Positions 29,373 through 39,120 of a DNA stretch of 64,000 nt are shown here, one piece after another. The notes below the pieces were generated by a model, which was given only the letters and a program-made list of their open reading frames with translations, searched no databases and was not told where the DNA came from. The DNA lies in NCBI GenBank assembly GCA_003856375.1, contig CP034120.1, positions 372,001 to 436,000 on the forward strand, read 5' to 3'. This DNA comes from Glaciecola amylolytica. Its GTDB lineage: Bacteria > Bacteroidota > Bacteroidia > Flavobacteriales_D > Crocinitomicaceae. Each line of letters starts with the position of its first letter. Positions within the stretch are counted from its first letter, which is position 1. The translations under genes were made by a program, and so were the position numbers.

Positions 29373-31042
29373 TGTTCAAAATATTTCAGCAGAGAGCTGC
29401 TCCAGGTTTCATTTAAATTTGCTTCATTCATCCATTGATTTTGAGGAGGTTCGAATCCGACCTTTTCTTTTCTCCAGCAAATTTCCTTTGGTAAGATCTC
29501 TTCAAATGTACTTCGCATGATGTATTTCGTCCAACCCAGCTTTAGTTTGTACTCATCGGGAAGGGAGAAGCAAAATTCCACCAGTTCGTGAAAGAGAAAA
29601 GGCAAGCGCACTTCCCGGTGATGTGCCATGGAATTTCGATCTGCAAAACGCAGTAAATCCTGCAGTGCTCCGCGCATAGTGCTGTTGTATAACTGTTCAT
29701 TGAGTCTTTTCGAATCTTTGCCCGAACTCATTCGCCCTCTGATTTCATAATAATGAAGGCTTTTAACAGCCAGCTTTTTGAGTGAATGATGCGGTGTGTG
29801 AAAATCGATAAAACGGTATTGTTCTTTTAAACGCATCAGCGAGAAAAATGGCTTTGTGCGAAACAACGATTGCAGATATTCCGGATAATAAGAAATGTAT
29901 CCTGCCAGAATTTCATCTGCTCCTTGTCCGTCAATCAGCACGGTAACATGGTGTTCTTTTGCCAGTTTCTGAACGCGGTACTGCGCATAAACACTGGCAC
30001 TTCCGAAAGGTTCTTCCTGATGATAACACAGAGATTCCAAGTCGGCAATCATTTCCTTTCCTGTTGGCCACGTAACATGGCTTTCGAAGCCGGTTTTTTC
30101 GATTACTTTTTCGATGAAATAACCTTCGTCTTTTTTGAAATCCTTGAATCTGGCAGAGAAAGTGAGTGGTGTAACGTTTTGCTGATGAGCATAAGGCTTC
30201 ATGTTGCAAACAATAGAAGAACTATCCAAGCCACCGCTCAGACTTGTTCCAACCGGAACATCCGAACGAAAACGCCGGGTCAGACTCAATTGAAAAAGAC
30301 GGTTGAACTCTGCACAAGCATCTTTAAAACTCAAGGTGCAGTCCTGTTTTTTCCAATCGATGTCGTAATATTTTTGAATCTGATAAGATCCGTCTGTTTT
30401 GATTTTCATCCAATGCCCGTGCTCCAAACGCCAGATATCTTCATAGAAGGTTTCGTTGATACTTTCCGGAAGATGTACGGATTTCGTTTCTTCGAACCAG
30501 TCAAACAAACGTTGATTTTTTCTCTTCGGGACGGAAGCTGCCCAAAGCGCCTTCATTTCCGAGGCAAAATAGAATTGATTGTTGTGAAAGCAGTAGTGAA
30601 AAGGTTTTTCACCAAAACGGTCTCTGGCGCAAAACAAACTTTGTTCTTTCGAATCCCAGATCGCAAAAGCAAACATTCCGTCTAAGTCTTGCAGGCAAGC
30701 TTCTTTTTTCTGGTCGAAAAGAGCAAGCAGCACTTCCGTATCGGTATCTGAAACAAAGGAATAACCGGCTTGCACCAATTCTTGTTTCAGCTCAATGTAA
30801 TTGTAAATTTCTCCGTTAAAAGTAATGGTGTACCGGTTGAGGTAATGCATGGGCTGTTTCCCCTTTCCCGAAAGATCAATAATGGAAAGTCTTCTATGCC
30901 CTAAAGCAACCTGATTTTTTTCATCGATCCAATGACCTTCACCGTCCGGTCCCCTGTGCTGAAGGCTGTCGGTCATGAGCTTAATCCCGGAAGCAAGTTT
31001 ATCCGACGGAGCAAAAGATACGATTCCGGAAATACCACACAT
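29369..31042 (-). CDS. Asparagine synthase-like amidotransferase, copy 2
   Basis: 557 residues, shorter than copy 1 (635). Catalytic Cys2 (MCGISGIVSF), LQHRGPDG, GHRRLSIIDL and FNGEIYN form the glutaminase half; the synthase half has VPVGTSLSGGLDSSS and VLIDGQGADEILAGY. It sits inside the tightly packed glycan operon, with 4-base overlap to the downstream glycosyltransferase, so it more likely amidates a glycan component or feeds ammonia to another enzyme than makes free asparagine. This role is inference; asparagine synthesis is not excluded. Confidence 0.85.
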   Translation of the reverse strand: MCGISGIVSFAPSDKLASGIKLMTDSLQHRGPDGEGHWIDEKNQVALGHRRLSIIDLSGKGKQPMHYLNRYTITFNGEIYNYIELKQELVQAGYSFVSDTDTEVLLALFDQKKEACLQDLDGMFAFAIWDSKEQSLFCARDRFGEKPFHYCFHNNQFYFASEMKALWAASVPKRKNQRLFDWFEETKSVHLPESINETFYEDIWRLEHGHWMKIKTDGSYQIQKYYDIDWKKQDCTLSFKDACAEFNRLFQLSLTRRFRSDVPVGTSLSGGLDSSSIVCNMKPYAHQQNVTPLTFSARFKDFKKDEGYFIEKVIEKTGFESHVTWPTGKEMIADLESLCYHQEEPFGSASVYAQYRVQKLAKEHHVTVLIDGQGADEILAGYISYYPEYLQSLFRTKPFFSLMRLKEQYRFIDFHTPHHSLKKLAVKSLHYYEIRGRMSSGKDSKRLNEQLYNSTMRGALQDLLRFADRNSMAHHREVRLPFLFHELVEFCFSLPDEYKLKLGWTKYIMRSTFEEILPKEICWRKEKVGFEPPQNQWMNEANLNETWSSSLLKYFEQ

Positions 31043-31071
31043 GTGTTAAACGCTTGAATGAAATTATAAAA

Positions 31072-32541
31072 TTATACTTTGTTTTTTCTGGTTTTCAAAT
31101 TGTCGTAAAACCGTTTGATTGCTTCAAATGATTTTCTATCCCAAAGATAGAGTGTTACAAAGCTTGAGATAATGTATCCGATGATTAAAATTCCCTTGAT
31201 CAATACATTGATATAACTTACATCGGTTTGAATGAGCAGATACAATAGGTAAAGACCGAAGGAAAGGCCGCACAACGCCAGTGCAAGAATTATTTTGTAG
31301 GGAATATAGTACCTCTTTTGAGCTGAAAAGTATACATACACAGGAATAATCAGATTGCCGATAATCATGCTGACAGCAGTTCCCGTTTTCGAGTACATAG
31401 GAGTCAGTACGAGTAACAAGCCGGTTGTCACCAAGGCAGATAATAACACAGATACGGCCAGAGGTTTATTGTCTTTAACAATTCCGTTTCCTATCCCAAT
31501 GATGTAAACATAACTGTATATGGTCGAGTTAAAAGCAAGTAATCCGGCAACGAGATAAGCACCGTAATAATTTGGAGTTGTGAAAACAACAAGCAATTCA
31601 TAGGCGAACAAAGCTACTAAAAGAGCAATGAAGTTTGCAATAATTGCATAAGCAGTCAGAACAGCGCTGTAAACTTCTTTTGCGTTGTCCTTTTGGATAA
31701 TGGAATAGGCAAATGGTCCCCAGGCCATTTGAAAGGAACTGGTGAAAAGTGTTACGGCGGATGAAATCGTTAATCCGAGCTGAAAAATTCCGACCTCGTC
31801 CAGATCGTAAAAATAATCGAGTACAAAGGTTGACGAACTGTTGATGACCCAAAATGCGATAGATGTTGGTATGAGTGGAAGGGCAAAACGGAGCATTTCC
31901 TTCAATCTTTTCACAGATAAATATTTAATCGCAATCCATGATTTGAGTAGAAAAACACAGTAAATACTTGCGGCTGTATTGCTAATTACAACAGCATAAA
32001 AGACACCGATAACTCCGGATTTTTCCAACAAAACGAAATAGATGGTTAAACCGATCGTCAACAAAGAATAGAGTAAACTGAAGACAACCGTATGAACCGC
32101 TTTTCGCTGCATTCTGAGCCAGTTCTGTACTATAATCGGCAGCGCTCCCGTAAAGACACTGATTGCAGAAACAATAAATAAATCGGGATCGTTTACATGC
32201 AGCAGTTTATGACTGAGAATTCCGGAAAAAAGAATAATTCCCGTACAAACTATTGCTGTGAACGTAAGTTGAAACCAAAACCAACTGGAAATGGTTTTTT
32301 TGCGATCTTCCGGATCTTCTGTGTCGTAAAACCAACGTGCTGCGGAATTATCTAAAGCGAAAACCACCAAAATTCCCACGAAAAAGAAAAAGGAATTAAT
32401 AATGTTGATCATTCCATAGTCAGAAGGCTCAAAGACATTGGTGTATAGCGGAACCAAAAAGATTCCGATAAATTTAGTGATGATCCCGCTGATCCCGTAA
32501 ATGGCACTTTCGCCAACTAATTGTTTTAATAAGGATTTCAT
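31072..32541 (-). CDS. Wzx-like polysaccharide flippase
   Basis: 489 residues with about 12-14 hydrophobic segments and a start (LLKQLVGESAIYGISGIITKFIGIFLVPLYTNVF) typical of the polysaccharide biosynthesis/MOP-superfamily proteins. It would flip undecaprenyl-linked repeat units across the inner membrane. It overlaps the upstream gene's stop by 4 bases (ATGA). Presence of a Wzx-like protein identifies the locus as Wzx/Wzy-dependent rather than ABC-transporter-dependent. Confidence 0.9.
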   Translation of the reverse strand: MKSLLKQLVGESAIYGISGIITKFIGIFLVPLYTNVFEPSDYGMINIINSFFFFVGILVVFALDNSAARWFYDTEDPEDRKKTISSWFWFQLTFTAIVCTGIILFSGILSHKLLHVNDPDLFIVSAISVFTGALPIIVQNWLRMQRKAVHTVVFSLLYSLLTIGLTIYFVLLEKSGVIGVFYAVVISNTAASIYCVFLLKSWIAIKYLSVKRLKEMLRFALPLIPTSIAFWVINSSSTFVLDYFYDLDEVGIFQLGLTISSAVTLFTSSFQMAWGPFAYSIIQKDNAKEVYSAVLTAYAIIANFIALLVALFAYELLVVFTTPNYYGAYLVAGLLAFNSTIYSYVYIIGIGNGIVKDNKPLAVSVLLSALVTTGLLLVLTPMYSKTGTAVSMIIGNLIIPVYVYFSAQKRYYIPYKIILALALCGLSFGLYLLYLLIQTDVSYINVLIKGILIIGYIISSFVTLYLWDRKSFEAIKRFYDNLKTRKNKV

Positions 32542-33593
32542 CGGATAGCATCATTAAAAATGTTGACCAGCTGAGAGGCAATTTTGTTGGAATCGTGATA
32601 TGTTTCAACAAAGTTCCTGCTTTTTATGCCCGTACGGTTTCGCAATTCCGGATCGGACAACAGATGAATCAGATTTTCTTTCAGATTGGATGGATTGGTA
32701 TTTACAATCGGGCAATCGGAGGGTAATCCAAGTTCGAATAATTCAGGAAGTAAGTAACACATAACTGGTTTTCCGAAAGCCATTGCTTCGCAGGATGCCA
32801 TACCATAACTTCCGCAAACAATCTGATCTAAAAAGATATCGGCAGTTTGGATTTCTTTCAAAACTTCCTCGCGGGACATTCCTGTCAAGTAAACAAAATC
32901 GAAGTCCTGCGTTTCTTTAAGTTCTGCGATGACTTGTTCAATATATGGAGTGCCTTTTGCAATCGGGGCTGAAGGAGAATGAACAATTTTTGGTTTTCGA
33001 TTAGAAATTTCCGGAAATACCGGTTGAAATTCCTTCGGATCGATTCGTTGAAAGAGTGTTTTCGGATCAGGAAATAAATCACCTCGTACGTACAGCTTCA
33101 TTTCCGGAGCAGAAAGTACCTGAGCCTTGTATTTGGAGAATTTGATCTGAACGGCGTTTTTCCGGTCAGAAGATTCCATATTCTTGTATTCGTATCCCTT
33201 ATCGAACGTTTCGTCAAACCACGGGTTTATTTTTCGTAGCTTTTCCGGATTCCGGATATCACTGCCGACCCATTCTACAAAAATCGGTTTCCCTAAAGAA
33301 TGTGCAAACTTCAAATCTTCTTCTTCCAATAAACTATCCCATAAATAATAGATGACATCTGCCCATTTTATGAGTTTTTTGATTCGTTTTTTGAACGTCA
33401 GTTTATGAAGAATGAATGCAAAGGGTTTCCTTTTGGTGACATAAAGCGGGATGTGATAAGCAAATTGATTATCAGAAATATATGGATGTTTGGATGTTGT
33501 GATGTATTTTGCCGATATATGTTCCAATTTGTTCAACGAATTGGCAAGTGTTGAGTGAAAAGACGCAACGTTGTTTATCAGCAAAATGTTCAT
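32538..33593 (-). CDS. Glycosyltransferase-like protein (GT-B)
   Basis: 351 residues with a GT-B style layout. The N-terminal half has VIYYLWDSLLEEEDL and FVEWVGSDIRNPEKL. The C-terminal half has KIVHSPSAPIAKGTPYIEQV, DIFLDQIVCGSYGMASCEAMAFGKPVMC and a final helix. The SYGMASCEAMAFGKPV block corresponds to the donor-binding motif of GT4-type enzymes. It overlaps genes on both sides by 4 bases. Confidence 0.8.
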   Translation of the reverse strand: MNILLINNVASFHSTLANSLNKLEHISAKYITTSKHPYISDNQFAYHIPLYVTKRKPFAFILHKLTFKKRIKKLIKWADVIYYLWDSLLEEEDLKFAHSLGKPIFVEWVGSDIRNPEKLRKINPWFDETFDKGYEYKNMESSDRKNAVQIKFSKYKAQVLSAPEMKLYVRGDLFPDPKTLFQRIDPKEFQPVFPEISNRKPKIVHSPSAPIAKGTPYIEQVIAELKETQDFDFVYLTGMSREEVLKEIQTADIFLDQIVCGSYGMASCEAMAFGKPVMCYLLPELFELGLPSDCPIVNTNPSNLKENLIHLLSDPELRNRTGIKSRNFVETYHDSNKIASQLVNIFNDAIR

Positions 33594-34207
33594 TGCGTGA
33601 TCTTTTTAGCCGGATTTCCAAACCAAACTTCTGCATTTCCAACAGAACCTAATACTGTGCTTCCCATTCCGATCAATGAGTCAGAACCAATGCTGATTCC
33701 GTTTTTAATGTTGGAACCGGCTCCGATGTAAACCTGAGATCCGACTTCGACATTTCCTGCCACCAGTACGTTTCCGCAAACGATACTTCCGTTTCCGATG
33801 TGTGTATCGTGGTGAATGGTTGAGTTTGCCAGTATAATGACGTGGTCGTCAATAATCGCATTCGGACCGATTGAAACTCCTGCTGAAATGAACACATTCT
33901 TCCCGATGACAGCGTATTTTGAGACAACAGCACTTGGATGAATGATTGTTTGCCATAAAACACTGTTTCCGAATCTTTTGATGAGCTCCAGCCTGTTTTG
34001 ATACGAGGCAGTACTTCCATGAACAGAGATCAAACGGGGAGAATCAATTTGTTGAAACTCAGCTCCGGAAATAACCGGAACTCCATGAAAGTTTTGACCG
34101 ATGTGCTCCGGATTATCGGATACAAAAACGACATTCGAAGGATCATTGAGACAATCAAGAACTTCCAATCCCGATCCGCTGTATGGAAAGATGTAGAGCT
34201 TATCCAT
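33590..34207 (-). CDS. NeuD/PglD-like sugar O- or N-acyltransferase
   Basis: 205 residues. An N-terminal small Rossmann-like part (LYIFPYSGSGLEVLDCL, VVFVSDNPEHIG) is followed by a left-handed beta-helix of hexapeptide repeats from about residue 95 (VIGKNVFISAGVSIGPNAIIDDHVII ... GNGSIVCGNVLVAGNVEVGSQVYIGAG). This is the PglD/NeuD family that acetylates amino sugars or sialic-acid-like sugars. It partners the adjacent DegT aminotransferase with an 8-base overlap, consistent with making an N-acylated 4-amino sugar. Confidence 0.88.
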   Translation of the reverse strand: MDKLYIFPYSGSGLEVLDCLNDPSNVVFVSDNPEHIGQNFHGVPVISGAEFQQIDSPRLISVHGSTASYQNRLELIKRFGNSVLWQTIIHPSAVVSKYAVIGKNVFISAGVSIGPNAIIDDHVIILANSTIHHDTHIGNGSIVCGNVLVAGNVEVGSQVYIGAGSNIKNGISIGSDSLIGMGSTVLGSVGNAEVWFGNPAKKITQ

Positions 34208-35318
34208 TCGTTGCTTGTTTTAAAATAGCACAAACTTGCTTCAAGTCAGAAACTTTCAGGCGTTCATACAAAGGCAAAACCAATCCTTTTTCATTTGCTT
34301 TCAATGCACCAGGAAATAATTCCTTACAATTCAGCTGATATTTTTTTTGGTAGAATGTTTCATTGGGAATGCATTGCGCTCCCAGATTAACACCAACACC
34401 TTTTTCTTTCATGTAATCGATCAAAAGATCCCGGTCTATATGAGCAGGAACCAGAATGTGGAAGGATTGCCAGGTATGAATGTGTTTTTCCGGTACGGAA
34501 GGCAAAACAAACTCCGAATCCCGAAGTTCTTCGAAATAGACTGCTGCAAGGGTTTGTTTGTAAGACAGGATTTGCTCAAACCGTTGAAACTGGCTTAATA
34601 CCAAAGCTGCCTGAATATCTGTCATTCTGTAATTGAAACCTGCGGCAACAAAGTCCATTTTTCCATTCCGGTATTCGATTCCGTGGTTTCGTAATACACG
34701 AAGTTTTTGAGCAATGTCGACGTCATTGGTCACTAAAAGTCCTCCTTCACCGGAAGTAATTGCTTTTCGGGGATGGAAGGAAAAGGATCCCAAATCGCCC
34801 TGAGTTCCCGCAAAAAAATCTCCGGATTTAGCACCTAAAGCACAGGCTGCATCTTCAATTACCGCAAGCTTGTATTTTTTTGCTAAAGAAAGAATCATTT
34901 CCATCTGGCAGGCAAGCCCGAATTCGTGAACCGGAATAATCGCCTTTGTTTTTGGAGTGATTTTCTGCTCAATAAGATTTGGGTCGATGTTGAACGTTTC
35001 AGTTTCAATATCAACAAATACAGGAGTTGCACCCACTAATTCAACCACGTTTGCCGTGGCAACATACGATAGGGCAGGAACAATGACTTCGTCTCCCGGA
35101 CCAATACCTGAAACGATCAATGCCAAATGCAGTGTTGCAGTTCCGTTTGAAACGGCAATGGCATGTTTTACGCCAAGATAAGCTGCTATTTGCGTTTCTA
35201 AAGCTTCTACTTTCCGACCTTGAATGAGCATTCCCGATTGCAGTACTTCAGTAACTGCATCGATATCCTGTTGTTGGATATCCGGAATCATCAAAGGAAT
35301 AAAAGAGGGCTTTTCCAT
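34200..35318 (-). CDS. DegT/DnrJ/EryC1/StrS sugar aminotransferase
   Basis: 372 residues. PLP-dependent sugar transaminase features are GVKHAIAVSNGTATLHLAL, VIEDAACALGAKSG and the PLP-lysine block SFHPRKAITSGEGGLLVT. It also has the NYRMTDIQAALVLSQ signature. Together with the NeuD-like acyltransferase it would make a 4-amino-4,6-dideoxy type sugar in the pathway used by PglE/PglD-like enzymes; a 4,6-dehydratase (PglF-like) is not in the window. Confidence 0.92.
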   Translation of the reverse strand: MEKPSFIPLMIPDIQQQDIDAVTEVLQSGMLIQGRKVEALETQIAAYLGVKHAIAVSNGTATLHLALIVSGIGPGDEVIVPALSYVATANVVELVGATPVFVDIETETFNIDPNLIEQKITPKTKAIIPVHEFGLACQMEMILSLAKKYKLAVIEDAACALGAKSGDFFAGTQGDLGSFSFHPRKAITSGEGGLLVTNDVDIAQKLRVLRNHGIEYRNGKMDFVAAGFNYRMTDIQAALVLSQFQRFEQILSYKQTLAAVYFEELRDSEFVLPSVPEKHIHTWQSFHILVPAHIDRDLLIDYMKEKGVGVNLGAQCIPNETFYQKKYQLNCKELFPGALKANEKGLVLPLYERLKVSDLKQVCAILKQATNG

Positions 35319-35321
35319 GTT

Positions 35322-36272
35322 TTAAAGGGATTTGAAATACTCGGCAGTGCGAATGATTCCTTCTTCTAAGTCTACCTGAGCTTTAAAGCCCAGCACTTCT
35401 TCCGTTTTCTTTACAGATGGAATGCGTAGTTCGATATCTGCAGAAAGCTGGTCGCGAAACTTAATTTGTGACTTTGAATTCAATACTCTGCAAACGGTTT
35501 GAGCTAAGCCCAAAGTCGTAATAACTGCCCGCGCATTGCCTAAATTAAAGCTTTCACCGATTGCTTTCGGATTTTCCAGACAGCGCATCAGGCAATCTAC
35601 AAAATCATCCACATAACACCAGGCTCTGATTTGACTTCCGTCTCCATTGATGAAAATATCTTCACCTTTCAATGCTTTTTTGATGAAGATCTGCATCGCG
35701 CCTTCTCCGGTTTGACCCGGTCCGTAAACATTAAAAGGTCTTACCGTTACTGTTGGTAAGTGATATTGCGAATGATAAGCATGCGTTAAATGTTCTCCCG
35801 CAAGTTTACTCACTGCATAGGTCCATCTTGCTTCTCCGGCAGAACCGGAAACTGTTTCATCACTTTCGGTGGATTTGAAAGCCATTGAACCGAAAATTTC
35901 GGACGTTGAAAAGTCGATGAAGCGGTCGCCAACCTGATTGATTCGAGCAGCTTCCAAAGCATTTGCCGTTCCGATCATGTTTACGGTCATTGTTCTTACA
36001 GGATCTTTGATAACTGTGTCAATTCCGGCAATACCTGCAGCATGAACCACAATTTCGGCACCTTTCATCGATTCCGTTAAAAGGTCTTTGTCAAGAACAT
36101 CGCCTTTTATGATTGTCAGATTGGGGTGTTTCGCAAAGGGACTATTACTGATCGTATCGCGATGGAAATTGTCAAAAACAACAATCATGTTGTTTTCAAT
36201 CAAATTTGAAATAAGCGTATTGGCAATGAACCCGGCACCTCCGGTAATAAAAATTCGTTTGTTTTTTATCAT
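35322..36272 (-). CDS. NAD-dependent epimerase/dehydratase
   Basis: 316-residue extended [28 protein letters not shown] with a Thr/Ser catalytic region, the YAVSKLAGE Tyr/Lys pair and [12 protein letters not shown]. It is one of two such enzymes in the locus and probably acts on a nucleotide-diphospho sugar. It precedes the DegT gene by 3 bases, placing it in the amino-sugar module. Product cannot be assigned. Confidence 0.87.
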   Translation of the reverse strand: MIKNKRIFITGGAGFIANTLISNLIENNMIVVFDNFHRDTISNSPFAKHPNLTIIKGDVLDKDLLTESMKGAEIVVHAAGIAGIDTVIKDPVRTMTVNMIGTANALEAARINQVGDRFIDFSTSEIFGSMAFKSTESDETVSGSAGEARWTYAVSKLAGEHLTHAYHSQYHLPTVTVRPFNVYGPGQTGEGAMQIFIKKALKGEDIFINGDGSQIRAWCYVDDFVDCLMRCLENPKAIGESFNLGNARAVITTLGLAQTVCRVLNSKSQIKFRDQLSADIELRIPSVKKTEEVLGFKAQVDLEEGIIRTAEYFKSL

Positions 36273-36370
36273 TTTTTAGAGTAGAAATGTGTTCCAACCG
36301 GATTCGTTTGAATCTGCACGAATTGGAATGCCAAATTACATAAAAATCTGCACTTTGTATTGCGGAAATA

Positions 36371-37192
36371 TTAATTCGGGGTGCAGATTAAATCCGTTTG
36401 ATAGTTTAACGAGAGAATCGATTTTAAATCACTAAGACCTTCTTTTGTACTTATTTTATAGTTGTTTTCTAAAATCTGGTTCAGAGCTTCTTCAATATTT
36501 CCGTTTTGAGCCTGAATATTTTCAATACCATATTCAAATACAAGAACAGGTCTGAATTTTTGAATCGTTTTTCTCGCTCCTTTGAGAACTTCCATTTCAA
36601 ATCCCTCCACATCAATCTTGATAAAGTGAATGTTCTGAATATGTTGCTCTTGAACAAAAGCGTCGATTGTTGATACCGGAATATCTACCGAATCAGGAAC
36701 CTGAACCGGACTGATCCGGTAACCGCCGCTGTTGGCTTCACTATGTTTGATCATGGGCAAAATTCCGGCTGCCGAACCAATTCCCAAGCTAACACAGTGT
36801 ATTTCGTTTTGTGCCTTGTTTTTCTCAACGTTGCGGCTCAATTTTTCAAAGGTGTCGGGGAATGGCTCAAAAGCATAGATCGCAGGAGAAATTCCTTTTG
36901 TCATCTGAATCCTTCGCATATTGAGTGCTGTTTGTCCGATATTCGCTCCGACGTCCAGAATCGTCTGAGATTGCCCCAGATAATCCAGCAGATAAAGACT
37001 GGAATCACTTTTGCAGCGAAAATAGATCAGCCATTCCTGATAGTCCGAAATGTCTAATTGATAGTGAATACCACCCCGTTTAACATTTCTGATACTTCCT
37101 TTGGGAAATTTTGTGTTATCGGGAATGAACTTGAAGATTTTTGGATGTCCATTAAAGATCAATCCCAGCAAAAGACCTGTTTTTTCACGCAT
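36371..37192 (-). CDS. FkbM-family methyltransferase
   Basis: 273 residues with the SAM-binding motif ILDVGANIGQTAL, a central YAFEPFPDTFEKL, and the FkbM signature HFIKIDVEGFEMEVLKGARKTI. FkbM-family enzymes O-methylate sugars and secondary metabolites. It overlaps the upstream membrane-protein gene by 8 bases and probably caps or decorates the glycan. A 98-base gap follows before the epimerase gene. Confidence 0.92.
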   Translation of the reverse strand: MREKTGLLLGLIFNGHPKIFKFIPDNTKFPKGSIRNVKRGGIHYQLDISDYQEWLIYFRCKSDSSLYLLDYLGQSQTILDVGANIGQTALNMRRIQMTKGISPAIYAFEPFPDTFEKLSRNVEKNKAQNEIHCVSLGIGSAAGILPMIKHSEANSGGYRISPVQVPDSVDIPVSTIDAFVQEQHIQNIHFIKIDVEGFEMEVLKGARKTIQKFRPVLVFEYGIENIQAQNGNIEEALNQILENNYKISTKEGLSDLKSILSLNYQTDLICTPN

Positions 37193-38528
37193 TGCTTTCA
37201 GATAATGGAGTTGTGATTTTTGTTGAGCTGTAAGTAATCAAAATTAAAAAGAAAGGGATAATCGGACCTTTTAAGCGAACCAGAGTTCCGAAAAGACCGG
37301 AAGTAAGTCCGACGAAAAAGCCAAGGATCAACACGAACAAAAATGCATAGAGTAAAAAATCATTTTTCACGATATTAGTGAGAACCCGGTTGTTTTTGTA
37401 GTTCCAGATAATTCGTATGCTAAGAATCAAAATAACCAGGTTTTCGATCCCGTTTAAAAGCATGAAAACACTGTCGGCTTCCCAGATAAAAGGCCTGTAG
37501 AGAGCGGTTGCAATGGCCAGAGGAATCACCTTAATTAAGTTTGATCCTGTAAACTCCGTAATTCCAAGATCATACTTTTTCCCGGTATAACTGGTGTTGT
37601 TTAGCATGTCTTTTTGAATCACTTCTGCTGTTTCAAATACCGATTCTGCAGAGAATTCGCCAAAAGTTCCGCTGCCTTGAAAATAAAAGGCGACTAAGCC
37701 TACGGCAAGAGAAATACTTGCAATCCGTGAGAGGAATTTGACGACAAAGGGTTTGTCCCGGTTCCATTTAAACAAAAGGATCAGCGAAAACGGAATGTAG
37801 GTTGCCAGAAGAAGGAAAGGTCGTGTGGAAAACAGGGTGTAGGAAGCAAAAAAGATGGTAATCCCCAGATAAAAGAGATTCTTATAATCTTTTCGAATGA
37901 ATCTGAAAAAAGCAATGGTGAGAATAAATATGGCAGAAAGTGCTACGGTGTCTTTGATAATTCCACTACACCAAAAGGCCACAGATGGTACAAATAACAA
38001 GGCGATTGCGTTGTACTTCATGGGAGTTTTGAGGTAGGAGTTTACAAACCGGAAAAAACGCCAGGAAATCCAACTGGAAATGACTGTAAAAAACAAGTTT
38101 AGTGTCAGATAACTTCCGAAGGTGAAGAAAGAAAAGAAATTGGCCAACTTGCAAATAAACCAGGAATTGGGCTCATGATAGATCCAGGAGGGAGGTTGAC
38201 CGATGTGATTGAAATAATTCGGAATAGTATCTTTTGATGGCGTGGAAAACAACTCGTGAAAATAAGCACCGGGATTATCAAAAAACAACTGATTCAGTTT
38301 GAGTGCCCCTTGCCAGTAAAATACGGTGTCACCGTGTCGTGCATAGTAAAAAATATAGACCAGAGCGAAGCCGAATCCAGCCAGAATTTTAAAATAGAAA
38401 TGGTAATAGTAATATTTAAATTCTGGTTTTTGTTTGTTGTTTTCGTACACAAAAAAGGCACCGATAATGAAAATCAACAGCCATCCAATAAAGGAAATAA
38501 TATCCACGATACCGAAAAACTCAAACAT
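37185..38528 (-). CDS. Polytopic membrane protein, possible O-antigen polymerase (Wzy-like)
   Basis: 447 residues with about 10-11 hydrophobic segments (GWLLIFIIGAFFVYE, ILAGFGFALVYIFYYA, ALSAIFILTIAFFRF, PFLLLATYIPFSLILLF). It has a large loop (about 85-125) with periplasmic character. Wzy polymerases have little conserved sequence, so the call rests on location next to glycan genes in a Wzx-containing locus. A mannosyltransferase-like GT-C is another possibility. Its start codon lies 2 bases after the rlmH stop. Confidence 0.6.
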   Translation of the reverse strand: MFEFFGIVDIISFIGWLLIFIIGAFFVYENNKQKPEFKYYYYHFYFKILAGFGFALVYIFYYARHGDTVFYWQGALKLNQLFFDNPGAYFHELFSTPSKDTIPNYFNHIGQPPSWIYHEPNSWFICKLANFFSFFTFGSYLTLNLFFTVISSWISWRFFRFVNSYLKTPMKYNAIALLFVPSVAFWCSGIIKDTVALSAIFILTIAFFRFIRKDYKNLFYLGITIFFASYTLFSTRPFLLLATYIPFSLILLFKWNRDKPFVVKFLSRIASISLAVGLVAFYFQGSGTFGEFSAESVFETAEVIQKDMLNNTSYTGKKYDLGITEFTGSNLIKVIPLAIATALYRPFIWEADSVFMLLNGIENLVILILSIRIIWNYKNNRVLTNIVKNDFLLYAFLFVLILGFFVGLTSGLFGTLVRLKGPIIPFFLILITYSSTKITTPLSESNA

Positions 38529-38530
38529 AC

Positions 38531-39004
38531 CTACTGATGATGATAAGGTTCGTTACGCAAAATGGTCATTGCCCGGTAAACCTGTTCGATAAAAAACAAA
38601 CGGATCATCTGATGGGAAAAGGTCATTTGAGACAGGGAAATCTTTCCGTTTGCCCGCTGATAAACAGCATCACTGAAACCATAAGGTCCGCCGATGACAA
38701 AATAAAGGTGTTTTCCTCCTCTGTTGAATTGTTCCTGAAGATATTGGGAAAATGCCATGGAGCTGAATTCCTTTCCACGTTCATCCAACAAAATGAGTGA
38801 GTCGGAAATGCCTACTTTTTCAAGAATCAATTCACCCTCTTTTTGCTTGATTTGCGCTTCAGATAAACTTTTGGCCTGCTTGATATCGGGAATGATTTGT
38901 AATTGAAAAGAGATATAATGGCGAAGCCGCTTTAAATATTCCTGCTCTCCTTCTTCCAAAAATTTCTTTCCCGTTTTACCGATACAAAGTAGTGTTACCT
39001 GCAT
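38531..39004 (-). CDS. rlmH: 23S rRNA pseudouridine-1915 N3-methyltransferase
   Basis: 157 residues from the ATG at 39004 (MQVTLLCIGKTGKKFLEEG), close to the roughly 155 residues of characterised RlmH. Family blocks include LLDERGKEFSSMAFS, FVIGGPYGFSDAV, ISLSQMTFSHQMIRLFFIEQVYRA and the C-terminal EPYHHQ. It methylates Psi1915 in helix 69 of 23S rRNA, a knotted SPOUT enzyme. The next gene downstream begins after 2 bases, so it appears to head the glycan operon. A TATATTCG box ends only 4 bases before the ATG. Confidence 0.95.
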   Translation of the reverse strand: MQVTLLCIGKTGKKFLEEGEQEYLKRLRHYISFQLQIIPDIKQAKSLSEAQIKQKEGELILEKVGISDSLILLDERGKEFSSMAFSQYLQEQFNRGGKHLYFVIGGPYGFSDAVYQRANGKISLSQMTFSHQMIRLFFIEQVYRAMTILRNEPYHHQ

Positions 39005-39008
39005 GCGA

Positions 39009-39016
39009 CGAATATA
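39009..39016 (-). promoter_or_regulatory. -7 promoter element (TATATTCG) of rlmH
   Basis: On the minus strand TATATTCG lies 4 nt upstream of the rlmH ATG, with TTTA 19 bases further upstream at the -33 position. If this is the promoter, the rlmH mRNA would be leaderless, and it would also serve the following glycan genes. Confidence 0.4.
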
Positions 39017-39120
39017 CAAAATTTGTAGATAGCCTTAAATTATTCTTTCTCAGAAGCGCTATTTGACCGATTGTAGTCTATAAAAACAGTAGAATTTTCG
39101 GCTTGTCTGAATTTAGGCAT

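Noticed and set aside
29870-30685. Long plus-strand open frame inside asparagine synthase copy 2
   Set aside because: Antisense to a conserved gene, Phe/Arg/Ile-rich, no domain.
18793-38528. Prophage or integrative element around the glycan locus
   Set aside because: No integrase, transposase, phage structural gene or tRNA-associated repeat was seen.
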